Positions 1 through 10,268 are shown, counted from the first letter of the stretch. The stretch is DNA of 64,000 bases from Syncephalis plumigaleata (GCA_025201365.1 JAIXMF010000002.1:1054001-1118000); one strand, 5' to 3'. Numbers and translations: made by a program. The notes: generated by a model not told the origin, from the letters alone.

Positions 1-9
1 ACAACTTAC

Positions 10-47
10 CAGTTATTGACGTTTTTCCAGTTGGCCATATTCGCCAT
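10..47 (-). CDS. AHA1: Aha1-like Hsp90 co-chaperone, first exon only (partial)
   Basis: A minus-strand ATG at 47 opens a 38-nt exon reading MANMANWKNVNNW, which ends at a GTAAGT donor (9 downward). The phrase NVNNW matches the start of Aha1-type activators of the Hsp90 ATPase, whose N-terminal domain begins with a NNWHW-like motif. The rest of the gene lies off the left edge. The exon is divergent from Trs23, with about 317 bp between the two start codons. The call rests on 13 residues and a good donor, so it is tentative. Confidence 0.5.
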
Positions 48-364
48 TATGCTTACAAATAGCTGAACTTACGAAGAAACAACCAAGACAAAGGAGAGGG
101 AGATAACAACTAGTAGAAAGACAAAAAGACGCGCTCTTGTTGTCGACGATATTCGCTTTTTCAGTATTTATGAAAGGAAAAAGATGCAGACATGCAGACA
201 TCACACATCACACACAGAATGAGAGACATAGAAATCTTCTAGATGTTTCTATCGCCTTTCCCAGTCACCACATCATCACTATCACTATCACATCCTCTTC
301 TGTATCTTTTATATTCAACTCACCCTTCCACTTCTTACTGATTACAGAAACCGTTGGAACTACA
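48..364. promoter_or_regulatory. Divergent intergenic region between AHA1-like and TRS23
   Basis: This 317-bp stretch separates two start codons pointing away from each other, so it should hold both promoters. The Trs23 side is rich in short CATCA/TCACT and pyrimidine runs (250-340). Open frames crossing it in either direction have no recognisable protein features. No specific factor site was identified. Confidence 0.5.
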
Positions 365-928
365 ATGATCTATGCTGTATATATTATTAACAAAGCAGGT
401 GGTCTCGTATTCCAGCGTGACTTTGGAGATGGCCTCAATAAACTGTCAGGCAATGACTATTTGATTCTAGCTGGTACATTCCATGGGTAGGTCATCTGTT
501 ATCCACTATAGACGATATAGACGAGTTATTCATTCAGGGTATGATACCGTTTGTTCATTTAGTGTTCATGCTATTGCCTCTAAAATATCACCGATACCTG
601 GATCATCAGGCATTGAAATGATAGAAGCGGACACCTTTCGTATTTACTGTTTCCAAACACTTACTGGTATGTAGAAAATGCTACAATCTACATGAATAGA
701 TAAGCAAACAAACAATGATGATAACAATGATGATGACAATAACTAGGCATTAAATTCTTATTGATTACCGATCCACAACATGCTAATGCTGATCAACATA
801 CGCGAAAGATATACGAGTTCTACGCGGATTACGCAATGAAGAATCCATTCCACACGCCAGAAATGCCTGTACGTTGCGAGTTATTCGATCAACGGCTTGC
901 CAAGTTTATACAAACAGTTAGCGCTTAA
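365..928 (+). CDS. TRS23: TRAPP complex subunit Trs23 (TRAPPC4, synbindin)
   Basis: Three exons (365-486, 563-666, 747-928) give a 135-residue protein. It starts [17 protein letters not shown] and contains the family signatures [39 protein letters not shown] and CELFDQRL. Trs23 is a longin-fold core subunit of TRAPP, the tethering complex and Rab1/Ypt1 exchange factor for ER-to-Golgi traffic. Introns begin GTAGGT and GTATGT and end TTTAG and CTAG, and both keep the frame. The protein is much shorter than the human one (about 219 residues) because the PDZ-like insertion between the first strand and the HAIAS motif is absent, as in some other fungi. The start is the first ATG giving the conserved N-terminus. 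Confidence 0.93.
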
Positions 929-1946
929 AATAGTATTTGAATTCCATTCCCTATATATATATTTATGTAGTAGCATACTACTACAGGGTTATCCAACCGA
1001 TTAACATTTGTTCTTATTAATAAATAATCTTGCACATTCGTTAGCATTATTAATAATTATAATAAAAGTTAAGGGCTCACAATGTTGACTGGTCGGGAAA
1101 AGTCTGTACTATACAATGCAATACAAGCTTATCTTAATAATCAGTGTTCATCAAGATGATGATAATGATGATGACATTGTTGTTACTGCGATTATTGTTG
1201 ATCGTTCATTTACAGTGCTTTCTGTTTCCCTTCTTCTTCCTTCAGTCAGAACAGGGGCTACTACTCCGTTTTCCAGTTTTCTTCAAACAAGTAATTGTGA
1301 CAGTATAGTATTCGTTTTTCTCTTTTGTTTAACGTGCATTCTACAGATGGTAGACGAAGCATATTCTATTAATCGTCCATCTATCTGTATAATGTTTATT
1401 GCTGACATTTTACGGTAAAATAACACACCTGTAACAACAAACATTTACTATTATTGGATACGTGCTTAACTTTTCATAATGTAACTAGACTATCATGTAT
1501 ACATTCCTAATTGTTCCTAATCATTACGAAAATAGACTTGATACAGCGTGTCTGATAACCAGTAGTCATTTGACAAACCGGTTACTTGTGTGCCACCTAT
1601 GACATTTTGTTGGGACCGTGCAGATAACAAACCTATAAATGCTTATGATTAAGAATATTTGCTTCTATTCACTACTACTACCACTACTATTACTATTACT
1701 ACTGTTGCAACAATAACTACTACTACTGCTACTACTACTACTGCTACTACTATGACAACAACGATACTTGCCATTAGTACTACTATTATTACTGTCGTTG
1801 TTGTTGCTACTACTGCTACTGCTACTGCTACTGCTATCCTTGAGCAGGTTTCATCTCTTTGTTATCAAAGGTAGATCTTTATTTGTATCTCGTGAGAACA
1901 TCACCTGCCTTCCCTTCCTTCCCCTTTCTTTATACGAGTGAAATAT
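929..1946. other. Intergenic region upstream of the OPT transporter
   Basis: About 1 kb with no convincing gene. It contains the end of the TRS23 transcript, an AT-rich motif near 988-1036 that recurs after the OPT gene, and a long CTA/ACT trinucleotide tract at 1671-1836. Open frames at 1116-1418 and 1659-1874 are low in complexity and match nothing I recognise. Confidence 0.6.
1671..1836. repeat. Degenerate ACT/CTA trinucleotide tract
   Basis: About 165 bp built mainly of ACT, TACT and GCTACT units, with the run broken by ACAACA and GTTGTTG segments. It lies 110 bp upstream of the OPT start codon and may overlap its promoter or 5' leader. The continuous frame through it is a poly-Thr artefact. 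Confidence 0.85.
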
Positions 1947-4307
1947 ATGGATAATATGAGTGCCTCTTTCGAAAAATCTATTACTCAGTCAGTTCCGGCA
2001 ACTGTCGCACCCCTTTCTGAAAAACAACATGATATGAAGATGACGGTTCTAGACGAAGAAGAACTAGTGTCGTTCATTGACAGAGGAGACAACGACGAGA
2101 AACGATCACAACGGCAACGACAGCGGCAACGACGACGAGAAGTGAATGAAGAGGGAATAAAAAGTGGAAAAGGCGAAGGTGGAGACGATGACGACGACGA
2201 TGACGACGACGATGATGACGATGAATACGGACACGATATTGTACGAGCTACCGTGAGCGATACGGATGATCCTAGTCTACCGACAATGACCATTCGTTTC
2301 TGGTTACTGGGCACGATCTTTACCATTGCGTTAGCGTTCATTAACCAGTTCTTTTGGTTTCGCGCCACACCTGTGGTGGTCACTATCCTGGTGGTTCAAC
2401 TGCTCTCTTATCCGATGGGTGCGGCAATGGCACGGGTACTCCCACCTATCACCTTTGATCTACTAGGCCCTCGCCTTTCCTTCTCGCTGAATCCAGGCCC
2501 GTTCAACGTAAAGGAACACGTACTTATCGCGGCATGTGCCAACGCTGCTGCAGGTACCGTTTACGCCATCGACATCGTTACCATTAAACGAATCTACTAC
2601 AAACAAGACTTGGGATTCTTCCCTTCGCTACTCCTAGTGATTACCACGCAGTGTCTAGGCTATGGCCTAGCAGGGATGGCGCGTCATTTCTTGGTACGAC
2701 CCGCTTCCATGTTATGGCCGGCGCAACTAGCGAATGTCGCCCTATTCCGTACCCTACACGAGCCAGAGGATACTAGCTATGGCCAGGTGACTCGTCTACG
2801 CTTCTTTCTCATCGCTACCCTGTCGAGTTTCGCGTATTATTTCCTACCTGGCTATCTGGCCACCTTCCTAAGCACCATCTCATTATTATGCTATCTGGGC
2901 CCTAATAGTAAAGTGGCCAACCAACTGGGCTCAGGCAATCGCGGTCTAGGATTGTTTACAATCTCATTCGACTGGAATTATATCGTGTCGTTTCTCACCT
3001 CACCACTAGTGGTACCGTTCTGGGCACAGGCCAATGTATACGCGGGATTTATATTCGTGGCCTTCGTGCTAATACCCATTGGCTACTACAATAACATATG
3101 GGACTCGCAAAACTATCCGCTAATTAGTAGCGATCTATTCATGCAGGATGGACGACCCTACGAGACGTTGGCCATTTTGGATGACAAATTGCAATTGGAC
3201 GAGAGTAAATACGCCACCATTGGACCGCCACGTATGACGTTCTTTTTCGCTATCGGTTACGGTATTGGATTTGCCACGTTAACGGCGATTCTATCGCATA
3301 CGATCCTCTATCATGGACGTGATATTATCAATCGATTACGCGATGCTCGTAGTAACGACAAGGACATCTATAGCAAGTTGATTGACTACTACCCCGAGGT
3401 GCCCAACAGTTGGTATGCCGGCGTGTTTATCGTCAATCTCATACTGGCGATTATCACCTGCGAAGTGTTCGGTCTCGACCTTCCGTGGTGGGCACTTATC
3501 TTCGCCATCTTTATTAGTGCCATTTTTATTATACCAGTGGGTATCATCACAGCTATCACGAATCAAATGCCCGGCATACACAATATCACACAAATGATCA
3601 TCGGGTACATTCTACCGGGTCGCACCATTGCTAATATCACGTTTAAAACTTACGGTAACATCACCATGTTCCAGGGTATTATATTTATGGGCGACATGAA
3701 ACTGGGACACTATATGAAGATACCGCCGCGTAACATGTTTATTGCACAGACATTCGGTACCATTATCGCGGGTATCGTCAACCTGTCCACCGCCTATTTA
3801 ATGTTCGATCTCATTCCAAACATATGCAGCGAAGAGGAACGCGTATGGAGTTGCGACAGTGCTCGTGTCTTCTATAACGGCTCAGTAATCTGGGGTGTTA
3901 TCGGTCCTAGTCGTATGTTCGGTATTAACGGCTATTACGCATCGCTCAACTGGTGGTTCCTAGTGGGACTACTATTGCCTGTACCGTTCTGGCTAATAGC
4001 ACGACGTTATCCCAACTCGTGGGTTAGATACATACACATGCCGATATTCCTCGGCGGTACCGGCAATATGCCACCCGCTCGTCCTGGCATGTTCACCGCT
4101 TGGTTCACCCTTGGCTTCATCTTCCAATGGGTGGTCTATCGTTATCGTAATGCCTGGTGGAAACGATACAACTATATTCTATCGGCTGGACTAGATTCTG
4201 GCGTGGCGCTCGGTGGTCTAGTGATTTTTTTTGCATTCCAATACCGACAGATTGTACTCGATTGGTGGGGCAATCATCCAGATTGTAATGCTTTCTCTAA
4301 ATTATAA
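1947..4307 (+). CDS. Oligopeptide transporter, OPT family
   Basis: An intronless frame of 786 residues. OPT proteins carry small peptides such as tetra/pentapeptides or glutathione into the cell by proton symport at the plasma membrane. The family hallmarks NPGPFNVKEH (about residues 180-190) and KIPPR (about 590) are present, with many hydrophobic segments and the conserved pattern NQMPGIHNITQMIIGYILPG. The cytoplasmic N-terminus is unusual: an Arg/Gln-rich run followed by about 13 consecutive Asp encoded by GAC/GAT repeats at 2186-2223. The first ATG is at 1947. The frame is open slightly further upstream but without an ATG. The length is normal for the family. The exact substrate cannot be read from the sequence. 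Confidence 0.95.
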   Translation: MDNMSASFEKSITQSVPATVAPLSEKQHDMKMTVLDEEELVSFIDRGDNDEKRSQRQRQRQRRREVNEEGIKSGKGEGGDDDDDDDDDDDDDEYGHDIVRATVSDTDDPSLPTMTIRFWLLGTIFTIALAFINQFFWFRATPVVVTILVVQLLSYPMGAAMARVLPPITFDLLGPRLSFSLNPGPFNVKEHVLIAACANAAAGTVYAIDIVTIKRIYYKQDLGFFPSLLLVITTQCLGYGLAGMARHFLVRPASMLWPAQLANVALFRTLHEPEDTSYGQVTRLRFFLIATLSSFAYYFLPGYLATFLSTISLLCYLGPNSKVANQLGSGNRGLGLFTISFDWNYIVSFLTSPLVVPFWAQANVYAGFIFVAFVLIPIGYYNNIWDSQNYPLISSDLFMQDGRPYETLAILDDKLQLDESKYATIGPPRMTFFFAIGYGIGFATLTAILSHTILYHGRDIINRLRDARSNDKDIYSKLIDYYPEVPNSWYAGVFIVNLILAIITCEVFGLDLPWWALIFAIFISAIFIIPVGIITAITNQMPGIHNITQMIIGYILPGRTIANITFKTYGNITMFQGIIFMGDMKLGHYMKIPPRNMFIAQTFGTIIAGIVNLSTAYLMFDLIPNICSEEERVWSCDSARVFYNGSVIWGVIGPSRMFGINGYYASLNWWFLVGLLLPVPFWLIARRYPNSWVRYIHMPIFLGGTGNMPPARPGMFTAWFTLGFIFQWVVYRYRNAWWKRYNYILSAGLDSGVALGGLVIFFAFQYRQIVLDWWGNHPDCNAFSKL

Positions 4308-4431
4308 TCTTTCTATAAATTAATTACAAGGTTTTTCCAATTGATTAGCGTTGTTAGGCTTTAACTATTGCTCTTTATTAATAAATAATATTGCACAATA
4401 ATACAATACTAATTGATCTACTTTATTATAG

Positions 4432-4735
4432 CTTAAACCATTACATGGACAACTCTCATGGTATTCTCACAAATGTACTTGATTCGCTGAGAGAGCTCTA
4501 CTTTGCTAATGGTGCTGAAAAGCATCGTATTATCTCGTGTATCATATACCGGCCCACACTGTTTGAAGGATCAACCGGTATTGCTATCGCCTCGTATAAT
4601 GGCGATGTTAGAATAGGAACCATCGCGGATGACTTGCCCGTGTATCCGGACCAAGCACGTGTAATGGCAGATGGCATTTATACAGCATTCCAAAAGATGC
4701 TACTGGATGCTTGTGATGGGCCTGAGTCGTTGTAA
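4432..4735 (+). pseudogene. WS/DGAT-like acyltransferase C-terminal fragment (copy 1)
   Basis: This single exon after a TATAG acceptor encodes about 100 residues. They include TNVLDSLRELYFANG, GIAIASYNGDVRIGTIADD and an acidic PDQARVMADGIY segment. The pattern matches the C-terminal domain of wax-ester synthase/diacylglycerol acyltransferase-type proteins (TNVPGP, then a gap, then SYNG-VRIG-AD). In this copy both prolines of the NVPxxP motif are leucine, whereas copy 2 keeps them. No catalytic HHxxxDG domain lies upstream, because the duplication starts inside the preceding intron. It is therefore a truncated gene tail, probably without function. Family assignment is moderate, pseudogene status strong. 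Confidence 0.6.
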
Positions 4736-5244
4736 TAAGCAAAGCAATGTATTCGAGCATTATTTCATTCGTATATTTATAATAATAATACAGCTGTTGT
4801 TGTGTCAATATACAAAAGTAAATGCCATCATCTGGGTTTATTTAACATGGCAGCGCATGATGGCTGGTTAACATTCGGCTATATGTTTGTTGGAATGATA
4901 ACACCAGTACCGAGGTAGTTCTCATTCAATACAGGAATTTCTTAGGGGAACACAAGGAGAAAGAAAATAAGTTTTAAAGCCACATCACCTTCTCCCTTAA
5001 TCAAGTAAGTAGCATCATGGTGGTTACAAGATTGGAAAGCTCAATAAATTAGACACACCACTTACATGAGGACCGTCGTGGTAAGTAAGCTTGCGGTGGC
5101 ATATGGAAGACGAATGAACAGAAAAGATGGAACATTTGCCATTGCTGCAAGCTATTTAAGCATGCGCTGTTAGATGCATCGCTGCGAGTCGGTATAATTT
5201 TCGACATCATACACTTCATCTACATTTTTACAATCGATTAAATC
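4736..5244. promoter_or_regulatory. Upstream region of secreted kinase copy 1
   Basis: About 500 bp with no gene. It is nearly identical to the region before the second kinase (7840-8348), including the AGGACCGTCGTGGTAAGTAA stretch and a TATTTAAG box about 90 bp before the ATG, which is a plausible TATA-like element. The two kinase copies probably share expression control. Confidence 0.55.
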
Positions 5245-6583
5245 ATGCTCAAGTCTGCAGCTACGTTTCTTGTTGCCTTGAAGGCAATTACTCTTATCCT
5301 AAGCGTGCCCACTATACTAGCAAGTCCGGTACGGTCTGAAACCAAGCGAGGTATGTATTCAGTCATTATGTTGTGATGTGCGTATATTAACATAGCAATT
5401 GATTAGGTACAATCGATCCCAATATCTTCCTGGGAGCACAGATCGCAAATATACAAAGCCACTTTACTCCACACAAGGTTACACTTATCGCAACAATTGG
5501 AGGCAATGATAATCAAGATATTGCGCTTGCATATGGAAAATATGAAGATTCAGCTGCATTTATCAAATGTCTAACTCAGCAACCATTCGAAGGAACAGCA
5601 TTTGATCGAAAGGTAGAGATAGACAGAGAAAGGGAGGCATTCTTGGTAAGATACTTGACATTTATTGTATGCACATACTAATCATGTTCCTTTTTCGCTT
5701 TTCTATCTAGGCCCTTAAAGAGGCTGATGCTCAACCGGGAAGCAACAAGCTAATTGGCTATACCAATGTTTCCCGCGCTTATACGCATTTCGAATATGAG
5801 AATAACTATTGCTTCGTATACTCGTACGACGGCGATATTGATCTAGATGACTACCTTCACAAGATATCGTCAGATAACATCCCACTGATACGCTCGCTCA
5901 TTACTGAGATCTTGAGTGGAATTATTTACTTGCATAATGCTCAACTGGTCCACCACGATATCAAGATGCAGAACGTTGTTATTTCATTCCCATATCCCAA
6001 TGACAGAAACAAGCCAAAAGCCACAATCATTGACTTTGATATTACAGAGAGAATACGTTATAATGACAAAGATGTCGTCCCGACTAACAAGTTTGCAGGA
6101 AGCATACGTTATTTAGCACCAGAAGTTTATGCCAAGAAGCCAGCAGACCCTACGAAAAAAGATGTCTGGGCAGCTGGTATTACACTTTATCGCTTGTTAA
6201 CGAGGAAGTTCCTACTAAATGCTGTGAATAATGGTAGATTTGCTCTTAACATTATGGGAACACTTGTCTATGGAATTCCAGATACAAATTTCGTTTTCAC
6301 TAAAGCACAAAAACGACAAGAGGGGATGGACTCGTTGGTCAAAGCTCTCAAGGCTATGCTAACGCCTAATCCTGCAAAACGACCATCCGCCAGCGAGTGC
6401 TTAGCTATCCTTAATGGAGTTAATTCATCACCTAGAACGCAACCAACCATGTCATCAGGAACATCCACCCAATTAGAAACAATTACTGAAGGTATAGGAT
6501 CTATTAGATTTAGATCTGGATCACGGAACAACAATCAACGGAATGTACCCATTGCATCTAGTGGCACATTGGTTCCCCAATAA
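5245..6583 (+). CDS. Secreted protein-kinase-like protein, copy 1
   Basis: Three exons (5245-5350, 5407-5645, 5711-6583) encode 405 residues. Residues 1-27 form a signal peptide (MLKSAATFLVALKAITLILS...ILAS). A compact kinase domain follows: AFIKCL with the ATP lysine at 89, EREAF with the helix-C glutamate near 112, HHDIKMQN with the catalytic Asp198 and Asn203, IIDFD with the metal Asp223, then GSIRYLAPEVY, DVWAAGITLYRLL and a final RPSA motif. The glycine loop is not recognisable, HRD reads HHD and DFG reads DFD, but Lys, Glu and both Asp residues remain, so activity is possible. The C-terminal 70 residues are Ser/Thr/Gln-rich. Entry into the secretory pathway is unusual for this fold. A role as an exported effector is speculation. 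Confidence 0.85.
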
Positions 6584-7305
6584 GAAATCGTATTGCGCTC
6601 ATGCCTATACCTTATGCAACAACAGCTTCAGCAATCTACGAATACACATGGTACACACATAGAATCTACAAAAGCACAATAAGTTGGAGGCCATTCCTTT
6701 AGACATACAGCTATGCACACAACTGCTACTCCCGGAATGTTATCCAACTTATTGCGCTTTTGTCCATTATTTCATATAAACTTAACCAGTTTTATCCATA
6801 TTACTCATTATAGTAAAGCCTCTTCCTCTCTATCTAATGATACACAAATGATAGTATGTTAATCTGTTAATCTTTACTTACATCTAATATCTGATCTACA
6901 TCCCTTTACGTGCACGCATAAGTTTATAAATAAATATACATTCTACGATCAACTAGACATCTAGTAATATCTGGAACAAGGACATGCTTGCTATTTGTCC
7001 TATTAGAACTTGACAGAGTCATATAGATATAGTGCTAATTATGACATGAAGTACTTGCTCGTTTTATTTAGCAAGACACTATAACGTCACACAAGACGAG
7101 CAAGGGTTTAATAATGGAAAACAATAGAGCAATAATGCATGTGATGACATCAACGGTTTAAGACATCGTACGGAAAAGTATGGGGATGACAAGCCGCAAA
7201 AAAGAAAATAGATTGTCATGTCCACATTCACGAACGAGCTACCCTTATCAACAAGAGGTGGCACAATAACGACGATTATACATAAGTATATATGTGTGTT
7301 CATAA
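6584..7305. other. 3' flank of kinase copy 1 and spacer before copy 2
   Basis: 6584-6856 matches the 3' flank of kinase copy 2. About 6857-7032 is specific to this copy. 7033-7100 again matches the copy 2 flank (10000-10065). From 7100 to 7305 the sequence is unique and may hold decayed upstream exons of the acyltransferase, but I could not confirm any. Confidence 0.5.
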
Positions 7306-7839
7306 CTTATCGATAAAAGACCGCGAAGAAAGGATAAGGTCCTCTTGTGTGTGTGTGAGGTGTCTCGTCTGGTAGAACTTGAAACCGATTCACAGACTAG
7401 CCTAGGAACCACGCTTACAACAACAGAATCAATAGGTGCAAACAAAGCGCCACAAGTCTTCTTAGACAAATTGTAAGTGATATACGTGATAAATTATGAT
7501 AATAATACATTACTAACTGATCTACTTTATTATAGCTTAAACCATTACATGGACAACTCTCATGGTATTCTCACAAATGTACCTGATTCACCGAGGGAGC
7601 TCTACTTTGCTAATGGTGCTGAAAAGCATCGTATTATCTCGTGTATCATATACCGGCCCACACTGTTTGAAGGATCAACCGGTATTGCTATCGCCTCGTA
7701 TAATGGCGATGTTAGAATAGGAACCATCGCGGATGACTTGCCCGTGTATCCGGACCAAGCACGTGTAATGGCAGATGGCATTTATACAGCATTCCAAAAG
7801 ATGCTACTGGATGCTTGTGATGGGCCTGAGTCGCTGTAA
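7306..7839 (+). pseudogene. WS/DGAT-like acyltransferase C-terminal exons (copy 2)
   Basis: Two exons can be read (up to 7472, then 7536-7839). A GTAAGT donor and TATAG acceptor join KAPQVFLDK to FLNHYMDNSHGILTNVPD in frame. The second exon keeps TNVPDSPRELYFANG and GIAIASYNGDVRIGTIADD, the C-terminal signature of WS/DGAT-type acyltransferases that make wax esters or triacylglycerol. The in-frame stop TAA at 7303-7305 bounds the upstream exon, and no N-terminal catalytic domain was found, so the gene is probably a remnant. This copy is the likely source of the tail fragment at 4432-4735, since it retains upstream sequence and the conserved prolines. Confidence 0.5.
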
Positions 7840-10065
7840 TAAGCAAAGCAATGTATTCGAGCATTATTTCATTCGTATATTTATAATAATAATACAGCTG
7901 TTGTTGTGTCAATATACAAAAGTAAATACTATGATCTGGGTTTATTTAACATGGTAGCACATGATGGCTGGTTAGCATTCAGCTATATGTTTGTTGGAAT
8001 GATAACACCAGTACCGAGGTAGTTCTCATTCAATACAGGAATTTCTTAGGGGAACACAAGGAGAAAGAAAATAAGTTTTAAAGCCAAAACATCTTCTCCG
8101 TTAATCAAGTAAATAACATCATGGTGATTACTAAATTGGAAAGCTCAATAAATTAGACACACCACTTACATGAGGACCGTCGTGGTAAGTAAGCTTGCGG
8201 TGGCATATGGAAGACGAATGGACAGAAAAGATGGAACATTTGCCATTGCTGCAAGCTATTTAAGCATGCGCTGTTAGATGCTTCGCTGCGAGTCGGTATA
8301 ATTTTCGACATCATACACTCCATTTACATTTTTACAATCAATTAAATCATGTTCAAGTCGGCAGCTATGTTTCTTGTTGCCTTGAAGGCAGTTACTCTTA
8401 TTCTAAGCGTGCCCACTATACTAGCAAGTCCGTTATTGGCTGAAATCAAGCGAGGTATGTATTCAGTCATTATGTTGTGATGTGCGTATATTAACATAGC
8501 AGTTGATTAGGTACAATCAATCCCAATATCTTCCTGGGAGCACCGATTACAAGTATACAGCAACACTTTACTCCACACGGAGTTACACTTACCGAAACAA
8601 TTGGAGGCAATGATGCTAAAGATATTGCGCTTGCATATGGAAAATATGGAGAATCAGCTGCATTTATAAAATGTCTAACTCGTCGATCAGCCGGAGGATC
8701 ACTGTTTAATCGTATGCTAAAGATAGCCAAGGAAAGGGAAGCATTCTCGGTAAGATACTTGTCATTTATTGTATTCACATACTAATCATGTTCCTTTTTC
8801 GCTTTTCTATCTAGGCCCTTAAAGAGGCTGATGCTCAACCGGGAAGCAACAAGCTAATTGGCTATACCAATGTTTCCCGCGCTTATACGCATTTCGAATA
8901 TGAGAATAACTATTGCTTCGTATACTCGTACGACGGCGATATTGATCTAGATGACTACCTTCACAAGATATCGTCAGATAACATCCCACTGATACGCTCG
9001 CTCATTACTGAGATCTTGAGTGGAATTATTTACTTGCATAATGCTCAACTGGTCCACCACGATATCAAGATGCAGAACGTTGTTATTTCATTCCCATATC
9101 CCAATGACAGAAACAAGCCAAAAGCCACAATCATTGACTTTGATATTACAGAGAGAATACGTTATAATGACAAAGATGTCGTCCCGACTAACAAGTTTGC
9201 AGGAAGCATACGTTATTTAGCACCAGAAGTTTATGCCAAGAAGCCAGCAGACCCTACGAAAAAAGATGTCTGGGCAGCTGGTATTACACTTTATCGCTTG
9301 TTAACGAGGAAGTTCCTACTAAATGCTGTGAATAATGGTAGATTTGCTCTTAACATTATGGGAACACTTGTCTATGGAATTCCAGAGCAACATTTCGTTT
9401 TTACTGAAGCACAAAATCAACAAGCGGGAATGAGTTCGTTGGTCAGCGCTCTCAAGGCTATGCTAACGCCTAATCCTGCAAAACGGCCATCCGCCAGCGT
9501 GTGCTTAGATATCCTTAATGGAGTTAATCCATTACCTAGAATGCAACCAACCATGTCGTTAGGAACATCCACTCCATTGAAAATAGCCACTGGAGGTTTA
9601 AGGCCTGCTGGATCTGGATCTGGATCGCGAAACAACAATCAATGGAATTTGCCACAATAATCGTCACAACGCATGAATGTACCCATTGCATCTAGTGGCA
9701 TATTGGGATCCCAATAGGGAATTGTATTGCGCTCATGCCTATACCTTATGCAACAACAGCTTCAGCAATCTACGAATACACATGGTACACACATAGAATC
9801 TACAAAAGCACAATAAGTTGGAGGCCATTCCTTTAGACATACAGCTATGCACACAACTGCTACTCCCGGAATGTTATCCAACTTATTGCGCTTTTGTCCA
9901 TTATTTCATATAAACTTAACCAGTTTTATCCATATTACTCATTATAGTAAAGCCTCTTCCTCTCTATCTAATGATATACAAATGATACTATCAATTATGG
10001 CGTGGAATACTTGCTCGTTTGATTTAGCAAGACATTATAACGTGAGACTAGACGAAATTATTCGA
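7505..10065. repeat. Tandem duplication, copy 2
   Basis: Second copy of the block at 4398-7100, in direct orientation. Sequence identity is uneven. A 611-bp tract (8776-9386) is identical to 5672-6282 base for base, while the kinase N-lobe exon and the C-terminal tail have diverged. The shared 3' flank ends near 10065. Confidence 0.9.
8349..9660 (+). CDS. Secreted protein-kinase-like protein, copy 2
   Basis: Three exons (8349-8454, 8511-8749, 8815-9660) encode 396 residues with the same plan as copy 1: signal peptide of about 27 residues, AFIKCL lysine, EREAF glutamate, HHDIKMQN, IIDFD, APEVY and DVWAAGITLY. The second exon differs from copy 1 at about 26 of 80 residues (for example QQPFEGTAFDR against RRSAGGSLFNR), whereas the first 190 codons of exon 3 are identical. 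The C-terminal tail is shorter and ends SRNNNQWNLPQ. All catalytic Asp, Lys and Glu positions are retained. Divergence confined to the N-lobe and tail suggests that gene conversion homogenised the core. The substrate is unknown. Confidence 0.85.
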
Positions 10066-10268
10066 TAATTGTAGTCACGATAAATGAACAATACAGGATG
10101 AATGGTGTCGTCAGCATTAATGTATATATTCTTCCTTTATCCGTTTCATTCGACCATTTAACCATTTTCTTATTGCGTGTCAATTACTGCACCCTCACAT
10201 AACTATTACAAACTTGTATTCCACGTAACAATTGCAAATAGATAGACGAGAGAGAAAAAAAGTAAGAG
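9661..10268. other. Kinase copy 2 3' flank and CLC promoter region
   Basis: 9661-10065 is the shared 3' flank of the kinase duplication. It holds a block (about 9865-9995, CCGGAATGTTATCC through ATGATATACAAATGATACTAT) that recurs in degraded form at 48749-48850. From 10066 to 10268 the sequence is AT-rich and leads into the CLC gene. No open frame here looks coding. Confidence 0.55.

Larger units (their letters stand above)
4398..7100. repeat. Tandem duplication, copy 1 (acyltransferase fragment plus kinase)
   Basis: This block is nearly identical to 7505-10065. Similarity starts inside an intron (the shared TTATTATAG acceptor stretch), covers the acyltransferase fragment, the kinase promoter, the kinase gene and its 3' flank, and ends near 7100. 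About 175 bp at roughly 6857-7032 are present only in this copy. Because similarity begins inside an intron, copy 1 carries only the last exon of the upstream gene. Confidence 0.9.

Noticed and set aside
1985-2383. 132-codon minus-strand frame opposite the OPT gene
   Set aside because: It is the antisense of the Asp-repeat region and reads as poly-Ser. The plus-strand frame has clear OPT motifs.
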